Below are positions 6,521 to 11,442 of a DNA stretch of 11,442 bases, piece by piece. The position numbers and the translations under genes were made by a program. Origin of the DNA: Euryarchaeota archaeon UBA128 (lineage in GTDB: Archaea > Thermoplasmatota > Poseidoniia > Poseidoniales > Poseidoniaceae); the NCBI GenBank assembly GCA_002496955.1, contig DALZ01000075.1, forward strand, positions 17,067-28,508, in the 5' to 3' direction. Under the pieces are notes generated by a model that was given only the letters and a program-made list of their open reading frames with translations, was not told the DNA's origin and made no database searches. Position 1 is the stretch's first letter; each line of letters begins with the position of its first letter.

Positions 6521-7069
6521 TTACAGAGGTCTGGCACACTTGTGACAACGAGTCGGCTTTCTCACTGTGGTCCTTTCCCAAGTGTAATCACAATGTTTGC
6601 ATGACCATGATTTAACTTTCAAATCACCTAGAACTGAGTTGCGCAATTTTTGCAGCAATGGAGATTCAGACATCTTTGGGCTTGGCGCGATTTTGTTAGT
6701 AAGCTCATCATGTAGTGGCGTGTGAAGTGTTAAGCCTGCTGCATGTAAGAACTCGTGGACAAACGTATGCCTGTAAAGTGCATCATCTTCAACCAGCGCA
6801 GGATGTAGGCCGATAGTAACTTTACCGGGATCAAGTCTTAGTCGGCGACGGCGGTTTAATTCAGTCGACCCTTCTTCAAATCTCGTCATGCCAAGTCTAT
6901 CGTCGGTTGGTTCTAACCATATGATTTGGATTCTATCCTCAATCCACGGCATAAAAACTGCGTCGGTAACCCCAGATAACACAGCCAAGGAGTCAACAAT
7001 CGCCCCGTCCGGAATGGTTGGTTGATAGTCCGGTACTGGCGTATCCTTGAGCATCCCCGAGTCCGCCAT
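6521..7069 (-). CDS. SprT-like zinc metalloprotease domain protein with C-terminal zinc ribbon
   Basis: The gene encodes 182 aa from the ATG at 7069 (MADSGMLKD). The core is KVTIGLHPALVEDDALYRHTFVHEFLHAAG, with His105-Glu106-x-x-His109 as the gluzincin-type HExxH zinc site and His116 or His120 as candidate third ligands. An upstream GMTRF and the 'I.L.P.L......L..T..HE..H' spacing fit SprT-like domains. The C-terminus carries Cys157-x-x-Cys160 and Cys175-x-x-Cys178 in WSCKHCDYTW...RCHKC, like the zinc ribbon that ends many SprT proteins. SprT/Spartan proteins cleave DNA-protein crosslinks in eukaryotes; an equivalent archaeal role here is inference. No signal peptide is seen, so it is cytosolic. 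The frame extends to an ATG at 7126, but those 19 residues do not resemble the fold. A WLM or other HExxH family is the main alternative. Confidence 0.8.
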   Translation of the reverse strand: MADSGMLKDTPVPDYQPTIPDGAIVDSLAVLSGVTDAVFMPWIEDRIQIIWLEPTDDRLGMTRFEEGSTELNRRRRLRLDPGKVTIGLHPALVEDDALYRHTFVHEFLHAAGLTLHTPLHDELTNKIAPSPKMSESPLLQKLRNSVLGDLKVKSWSCKHCDYTWERTTVRKPTRCHKCARPL

Positions 7070-7159
7070 GATAATGGTAATTACCCGACATTCATCAAGT
7101 GTATGATAATTGAAAATGCTTATCATGGGATTCTGGGTGGCTCGCTTTGTAAACCCAAT

Positions 7160-7235
7160 GGGCGTGTAGATCAGTTGGAAGATCGCTACCTTGGCATGGT
7201 AGAGGCCCCGAGTTCAAATCTCGGCACGTCCACCA
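7160..7235 (+). tRNA. tRNA-Ala (anticodon GGC)
   Basis: The acceptor pairs GGGCGTG (7160-7166) with CACGTCC (7225-7231) and includes G3:U70, the alanine identity element. The D-arm is GATC/GATC. The anticodon stem pairs CTACC with GGTAG around loop TTGGCAT, with anticodon GGC at 7193-7195. The T-arm is CCGAG-TTCAAAT-CTCGG. The discriminator is A73 and CCA is encoded (7233-7235). There is no intron. It is the only plus-strand gene in the window, divergent from the SprT-like gene and convergent with the phosphatase-superfamily gene, which ends 24 nt away. Confidence 0.95.
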
Positions 7236-7251
7236 TTCTATAGAATTAATT
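7236..7251. repeat. AT-rich palindromes abutting the tRNA-Ala 3' end
   Basis: TTCTATAGAA (7236-7245) is a perfect 10-bp palindrome directly after the encoded CCA and overlaps AATTAATT (7244-7251). It lies in the 24-nt convergent gap before the stop codon at 7260-7262. It could serve trailer processing or bidirectional termination, but may be chance in AT-rich spacer. Confidence 0.3.
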
Positions 7252-7259
7252 GACGATTA

Positions 7260-9917
7260 TTATGCACTCACTACATCGATTGTATTGATGTTTTTTTGCC
7301 TTTTCGATACATACCTAAACAGCAATTCTGCCGCTAACGCAAAGCCAATCTGGAATAAGGCAAAAACAATGTTCCAGGTCACAGAGAATAATAATCGTGG
7401 TGAATCAGCGCTAAATGACAAAACGTTAAGCGAACCTAAAACGAGTAATACCTGTGATATCATGTATGGCAGCAAACTCATCCCAGCACTCCTAACAGTA
7501 TACATTAGCCAAGTAGACATTAGGAGAATCGGTGTAGCAATCATCAAAATCATCCAATTCAAATGAGGATTTACTCGATCGCCAAAATATCCACCTCGCA
7601 CCTGTATCCGCCCTAAATCGAGTTCTCTTGGATGAGGGCAAATTCCCTCTGCACAGGTTTGAACACCGTTAACTTGACCGAGCAGTGTCCACCATAATAC
7701 CCATATCATCCAAGGGGTTAAGGCCATGGCAATGAATACTTTTGGATTGCTGTAATCAAATCTCAAGTCAGCTATCTTCTCGGCAAATTTACCAACCATA
7801 ATCGCCATGCAGGGAATCAGCAGCAAGACTATTACGGCAGCCCATGCCCCCCAAATGACTAACATGTGTGATGCCAATACAACCCTTAGTGAATCAGTAA
7901 TTTCGCCTTTAGTCTCATCGCTGAAATATTGCTTAATTGACAATAGGTAGCAGGCCAATAATACTACTATAACAACCCGATCGAATAGACTTGATTCAAT
8001 CAGGTGGGATGTGAAACAGAATATTACTAACAAGCAGTATTTACTAAACCTGCCTGTATCATATTTTTCCCTAGCAATCAGGCTACCAATGTATACTGCA
8101 ACCAATAGCATCGCACACAATACGCCGCCCGATACTATGCCCGTGGGCCATCCCAATTTTAAGATCCTATTCATGATGTGGAAGCCAGTTATTCGATTGT
8201 TAACAAAAATCAGCGAAATAAACAACAACAACGAAAGTATGATGGTTTGAATATTTTCATATCTATGGGTTTTAACGCGCCAGCGGTCAACAATAGATTT
8301 TACCGCAAAAAAGAACATAGGAATTAGCATAAACCACAAACGCAACCCGGAGAATGTGAAACAGGCTAACGCCATAACCCAGTAAAAACCCGGAGAAAAA
8401 TGTAATCTAGAATCTTGTTTAGATTTGTATTGGAACCGATACAACGGATATGTTACTGCCCAGACCATCGTTCCGATAACCACTGATTTACTGATATCAT
8501 TGGTAAATATTAGACAAATTAACACAAGATATGGGATAATTATCGGGCTTAAAATCAAAGAAACAAAAGGATTTGGCTCAATGGATTGATGTCTTTGGTC
8601 GACATATTCAGCTAGCGCAGATGAGGCGAGATACACCGAACAGGCTGCGCCAAGGCCACGAGGAATCATAGCAGAAAAATCCAATCTACTTTGACTGTAA
8701 ACCAGTATTGCAACAAAGCTAACGAATGTAATTGTTTCTAAGGCAAACATCCTGCCCACTGACATTTGTGCTTTGAAATATAGCAGGCAGAATACAACTG
8801 CTCCAAGCCAGATTAATGATACCAATATCCAATCTTCGCTATCGTCAAATTTTGTATCATCACTAACTAAATCCCAATCGTATTTACCATCTATCAAATC
8901 TTTAGAGTCACTATTAAAAAATTCGTAGCGCTGTTTGGCAGCCTGCCAATTCCATGATTCAATGGCGGCTTTTTCCTCATTGCTATATGCCAATATGTCA
9001 ACCGGTATTCTACCGTTTAATTGAACTGGCAGCGGTTGGTGTAACAGTACTGCAGTTAAGGCCGAAATATCTCTTTGGTGGGCCTGCTGATAGGTTTGAG
9101 GAACGATTCTGGGACCTTTGATTAGCGCAGTCACATCGCGAGTTACTAATTCAGCCGAGCCATGCGTTCCCGATTCAGTCATACCATGGTCAGCAGTGAT
9201 TATTATGTTCCAATCATCGCCTAACGCTTGAACTATCTGGTCGACCTGTTTATCGGTTTCAATCATTCTGTCGGCGTATTCTTGGGAATCAATACCCCAC
9301 GTGTGTCCGACTTTATCGGGGCCTGAAAAATGTGCTGCAACTGTGTCAAAACTATTGTTTTGATTAATTGAGAGAACAAATTCGAGTGTTTCATCATCGC
9401 CTTCATAATAATCTGAATGGCCTTTGAAGGTGTAAATATATTCAATCCCTTCAGCAGAATCATACATATTCCCCATCACATAACTACCGATCATAACCAC
9501 TGAATTGTTATTATCTGCTGCTGCAAGCAACCATGGGTCCATTCCGCCTGGATGTTTTAAATCAAAATTGTTCAATCCGTCAACCGGGTCATTGGGAACT
9601 CCTGTCATCATTTCCTTGACACAAGTTGCCGAGAGAGTCAGAGGACCAGTCGTTACACTTAATTTGGCGTATTTATCTAAATTATTATTCAGTAAAGGCA
9701 TCATGTCCTCGTCCAACATCACATCAGTACCGACACCATCGAGAATAATTAGAATAAATTTATCTGCATCCCCATTTAGAAAAACTGGTTGCTCGACAAG
9801 ACCCTCAGGGTGTTCTGTTGCAGAATAAACATTTGGAGCAATAAACAAAATCGGTAGTAATATCAATAAAGCAATTACCAAAATGATTTGGTAATGGACT
9901 TTTACATTCAATCCCAT
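7260..9917 (-). CDS. Polytopic membrane enzyme of the alkaline phosphatase superfamily, GPI ethanolamine-phosphate transferase-like (PIG-O/PIG-N type)
   Basis: The gene encodes 885 aa from the ATG at 9917. An N-terminal signal-anchor helix (about 10-30) is followed by an external catalytic domain (about 50-310) with the superfamily's two-metal set: Asp60 (ILILDGVG), Asp201 and His205 (FSGPDKVGHTWG), Asp243-His244 (TADHGM) and His252 (GTHGS). Thr94 in GPLTLSATCVKEMMTG sits where PIG-O/N enzymes have the nucleophile in PPTTT...KALTTG. From about residue 364 the protein is a long hydrophobic part with roughly a dozen or more helices, as in PIG-N/PIG-O. Those enzymes move ethanolamine phosphate from phosphatidylethanolamine to GPI mannoses. 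The archaeal reaction is unknown; transfer of a phospho-head group to a lipid-linked glycan or surface protein is a reasonable guess. It faces tRNA-Ala at its 3' end, with a 145-nt spacer upstream. Confidence 0.88.
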   Translation of the reverse strand: MGLNVKVHYQIILVIALLILLPILFIAPNVYSATEHPEGLVEQPVFLNGDADKFILIILDGVGTDVMLDEDMMPLLNNNLDKYAKLSVTTGPLTLSATCVKEMMTGVPNDPVDGLNNFDLKHPGGMDPWLLAAADNNNSVVMIGSYVMGNMYDSAEGIEYIYTFKGHSDYYEGDDETLEFVLSINQNNSFDTVAAHFSGPDKVGHTWGIDSQEYADRMIETDKQVDQIVQALGDDWNIIITADHGMTESGTHGSAELVTRDVTALIKGPRIVPQTYQQAHQRDISALTAVLLHQPLPVQLNGRIPVDILAYSNEEKAAIESWNWQAAKQRYEFFNSDSKDLIDGKYDWDLVSDDTKFDDSEDWILVSLIWLGAVVFCLLYFKAQMSVGRMFALETITFVSFVAILVYSQSRLDFSAMIPRGLGAACSVYLASSALAEYVDQRHQSIEPNPFVSLILSPIIIPYLVLICLIFTNDISKSVVIGTMVWAVTYPLYRFQYKSKQDSRLHFSPGFYWVMALACFTFSGLRLWFMLIPMFFFAVKSIVDRWRVKTHRYENIQTIILSLLLFISLIFVNNRITGFHIMNRILKLGWPTGIVSGGVLCAMLLVAVYIGSLIAREKYDTGRFSKYCLLVIFCFTSHLIESSLFDRVVIVVLLACYLLSIKQYFSDETKGEITDSLRVVLASHMLVIWGAWAAVIVLLLIPCMAIMVGKFAEKIADLRFDYSNPKVFIAMALTPWMIWVLWWTLLGQVNGVQTCAEGICPHPRELDLGRIQVRGGYFGDRVNPHLNWMILMIATPILLMSTWLMYTVRSAGMSLLPYMISQVLLVLGSLNVLSFSADSPRLLFSVTWNIVFALFQIGFALAAELLFRYVSKRQKNINTIDVVSA

Positions 9918-10062
9918 CTCAATTCAACCCCAAGTTATAATTCATGGTTTGGCTATCTTATGCTAGAATAATTACTCAGTTATACATTATGATTTGTCTA
10001 AATAATCATTTCATTATTTCCAGTGTAAAAAATAATTCGCCTATCATTCAATGAAATATTAT
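9918..10062 (-). other. AT-rich intergenic spacer before the phosphatase-superfamily gene
   Basis: This 145-nt spacer separates the flavin oxidoreductase stop from the start at 9917. It is rich in A and T with several TATA-like stretches, such as TGTATAACTG (9978-9987), and T-runs that could end the upstream transcript. I cannot single out a promoter. Only a weak TTGAG precedes the ATG. Confidence 0.35.
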
Positions 10063-11145
10063 TTACTTTGCGACAAAGTTCTTCCACCGCTTCATATAAT
10101 CAACAAACACAGGGCTTAAGCCAACATTGCGTAAATGTTTCTCAGTAAATGGTGGTCGCGTTGGTTGGTAATCAATGTCATGGAGACCCTTGGGCCAATC
10201 TGGGTGAGCAATTGCAACTCGGCCAACACCAACAATATCAGCCCCCTCGTCCATTAACCACTGTGCATCCTTTGCATCCCATACTGAACCTGTTGAAATT
10301 AGCGGGAAGTTTGCTGGCATAACATTCCTAAATCTCCTTGTCAAACTTTCCGGGTTACCATCATCAATATTATCAAATACATCCCAACATGAGATGTGCA
10401 ACATATCGATGTCAGTTTGGCACAATAATTGGGCAAGCTGTAAACTATCCTCAAGATTAATCCCCGCACTTTCAATTATTGGTGAAATCCTAACCACAAT
10501 CAGAAATTTATCCTTTGTCGCCGCTCTAATCGATTTGATTATTTCTCGCAAAAACCTGCTCCTAGCGTGGAGATTTCCACCCCATTTATCTGTTCTCCGA
10601 TTGGTCTTAGTGCCTAAAAACTGGGAGATTAAATATGAATGAGCACCGTGTAATTCGACGCCGTCAAAACCAGCTGTTTGACAACGTAATGCTGCAGCGG
10701 TAAATGATTGAATCATTCCTTCAATCTCAGGCGTAGTCATTGCTCTGGTGTGTTCGCCTGCCATCCCACGCTCCGTGTTAACACTTGCCGAAATGGGTTG
10801 AACTCCGTTTAATTCTCGCGGAGCTCGCATTCCACCATGAAATAACTGAACTATGCTAATAGTGTCAAAGCGATTCAATTTCGTTGCCATTTCTTGTAAA
10901 CCTAGTATCTGATGGTCACCCCATACGCCAATTTCACCACTCCAACCGCGACCTTGCTCGGTAACATTTGCTGCAGCAGTAGTCGTAATAGCGAAGCCGC
11001 CCTTCGCCCTGCGCACCAACCAATCCATTTCAGCTCTAGAAACAGTGCCGTCTTCGTTGCTTTGTTTGTTGGTCATGGCAGCTAATAAACTGCGATTTTT
11101 CAACACAAAACCCCTACCTATATTGAGCTCTTCAACTGGTCTCAT
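10063..11145 (-). CDS. NADH:flavin oxidoreductase, Old Yellow Enzyme family (YqjM-like)
   Basis: The gene encodes 360 aa from the ATG at 11145 (MRPVEELNIG). An upstream in-frame TTG at 11157 would add four residues and is less likely. The protein is a single FMN-binding TIM barrel of normal family length. Visible landmarks are Gln100 (SIVQLFHGG), the substrate-anion pair His166/His169 with proton donor Tyr171 (ELHGAHSYLISQFLG, matching H..H.Y of YqjM), Arg219 (VVRIS) and the FMN-phosphate segment GVGRVAIAHPDWP (306-318). The family reduces activated C=C bonds with NAD(P)H. Where YqjM has a flavin-tuning cysteine near residue 26, this protein seems to have Thr25, which would change redox behaviour. 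It is cytosolic. The physiological substrate cannot be told from sequence, and neighbours offer no pathway. Confidence 0.93.
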   Translation of the reverse strand: MRPVEELNIGRGFVLKNRSLLAAMTNKQSNEDGTVSRAEMDWLVRRAKGGFAITTTAAANVTEQGRGWSGEIGVWGDHQILGLQEMATKLNRFDTISIVQLFHGGMRAPRELNGVQPISASVNTERGMAGEHTRAMTTPEIEGMIQSFTAAALRCQTAGFDGVELHGAHSYLISQFLGTKTNRRTDKWGGNLHARSRFLREIIKSIRAATKDKFLIVVRISPIIESAGINLEDSLQLAQLLCQTDIDMLHISCWDVFDNIDDGNPESLTRRFRNVMPANFPLISTGSVWDAKDAQWLMDEGADIVGVGRVAIAHPDWPKGLHDIDYQPTRPPFTEKHLRNVGLSPVFVDYMKRWKNFVAK

Positions 11146-11220
11146 TATATTGCCCAAGAGAAGGGTATTGATGAGTTATTCTCAAATTACCACAGAAAAA
11201 CAGCATCACAGAATTGATTG

Positions 11221-11241
11221 TCAAAAATAAAATATTATATG
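11221..11241 (-). promoter_or_regulatory. AT-rich candidate promoter upstream of the flavin oxidoreductase
   Basis: The 151-nt spacer 11146-11296 contains one clear AT-only block; on the minus strand CATATAATATTTTATTTT includes TATA-like sequence about 85-95 nt before the ATG at 11145. If used it would leave a 5' leader of about 60 nt. The rest of the spacer shows nothing recognisable. Confidence 0.3.
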
Positions 11242-11296
11242 TTGACTTCGTCTAAGATGAATATTCAAAATCACAATGTCGATGAATGTGTTCATT

Positions 11297-11442
11297 TCAA
11301 TGAGTTTTGACCCGAGTTTCATCTACCCACTCATCCCAACTTGAATCAAAACCGATGTAATGGATATGAAACTTATTATCCTTGATTTCTCTAATAAGAC
11401 CATTCCACCATTGACCACCCCATTCTACAGCAACTTGTTGTC
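11297..11442 (-). CDS. C-terminus of a Tudor-knot/agenet-like domain protein (5'-truncated by window edge)
   Basis: A minus-strand frame enters from the window edge and ends at a TGA at 11297, giving the last 47 residues. They read as VEWGGQWWNGLIREIKD..., then KFHIHYIGFDSSWDEWVDET, ending in RVKTH. The pattern 'V.W.g.WW.g.I....d..f.IHYiGfd..WDEWV...RV' is that of the chromo-barrel/Tudor-knot and agenet group, in which an aromatic cage and the IHY...WDEWV motif define the fold. In eukaryotes such domains bind methylated histones or RNA; prokaryotic members are common but mostly unstudied. The N-terminal part, and so the full architecture, lies outside the window. It is on the same strand as the flavin oxidoreductase, 151 nt upstream of it. 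Confidence 0.75.
   Translation of the reverse strand, partial: QQVAVEWGGQWWNGLIREIKDNKFHIHYIGFDSSWDEWVDETRVKTH

Noticed and set aside
6700..6760. Metzincin (archaemetzincin) reading of the HEFLHAAG motif
   Set aside because: Metzincins need HExxHxxGxxH; here the third histidine is one residue late, and the C-terminal zinc ribbon fits SprT better.
7070..7126. Longer start for the SprT-like protein at 7126
   Set aside because: The 19 added residues are unlike the fold and cover the AT-rich region where a promoter is expected; ATG at 7069 is preferred, though not proven.
1..11442. Mobile elements, prophage genes, CRISPR arrays or toxin-antitoxin pairs
   Set aside because: No transposase, integrase, terminal inverted repeats, regularly spaced repeats or paired small genes were seen. 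The three tRNAs show no attachment-like duplicated 3' ends nearby.

Overview
The window looks like a chromosomal segment of a planktonic, Marine Group II/III-like (Poseidoniales-type) euryarchaeon. Visible archaeal marks are a tRNA-Trp gene with a long intron at position 37/38 that is itself a box C/D methylation guide, a 35-residue ribosomal protein eL41, and tRNAs that all encode CCA. The moderate AT-richness and the long, acidic, Asn/Asp-rich secreted proteins with Ig-like domains fit that group. Placement below 'archaeon' is inference.

Layout. Every protein gene is on the minus strand, so transcription runs from high to low coordinates. The right edge holds the C-terminal 47 residues of a Tudor-knot-like protein (11297-11442). 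Then come an Old Yellow Enzyme-family flavin oxidoreductase (10063-11145) and a large polytopic membrane enzyme of the alkaline phosphatase superfamily that resembles eukaryotic GPI ethanolamine-phosphate transferases (7260-9917). A lone plus-strand tRNA-Ala(GGC) with its own G3:U70 pair lies at 7160-7235. A SprT-like zinc metalloprotease with a C-terminal zinc ribbon follows (6521-7069).

The middle is an RNA and translation block: tRNA-Arg(TCT) at 6400-6475, eL41 at 6194-6301, and tRNA-Trp(CCA) at 5991-6176. The tRNA-Trp intron (6029-6138) has boxes C, D', C' and D, two 12-nt guides, and exact N+5 placement on C34 and C39 of its own tRNA.

The left third is an apparent four-gene run for the cell envelope: a membrane-anchored subtilisin-like protease (3762-5930), a small membrane protein with a CC...CxxC motif (3118-3732), a six-helix membrane protein with an acidic tail (1801-3042), and a large secreted or surface protein cut by the window edge (1-1735). 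Gaps of 29, 75 and 65 nt allow co-transcription. A joint role in processing or displaying surface proteins is plausible but inferred only from order and topology.

No insertion sequence, prophage, CRISPR array or other mobile element was seen. The two observations most worth following are the tRNA-Trp intron guide RNA and the GPI-transferase-like enzyme.
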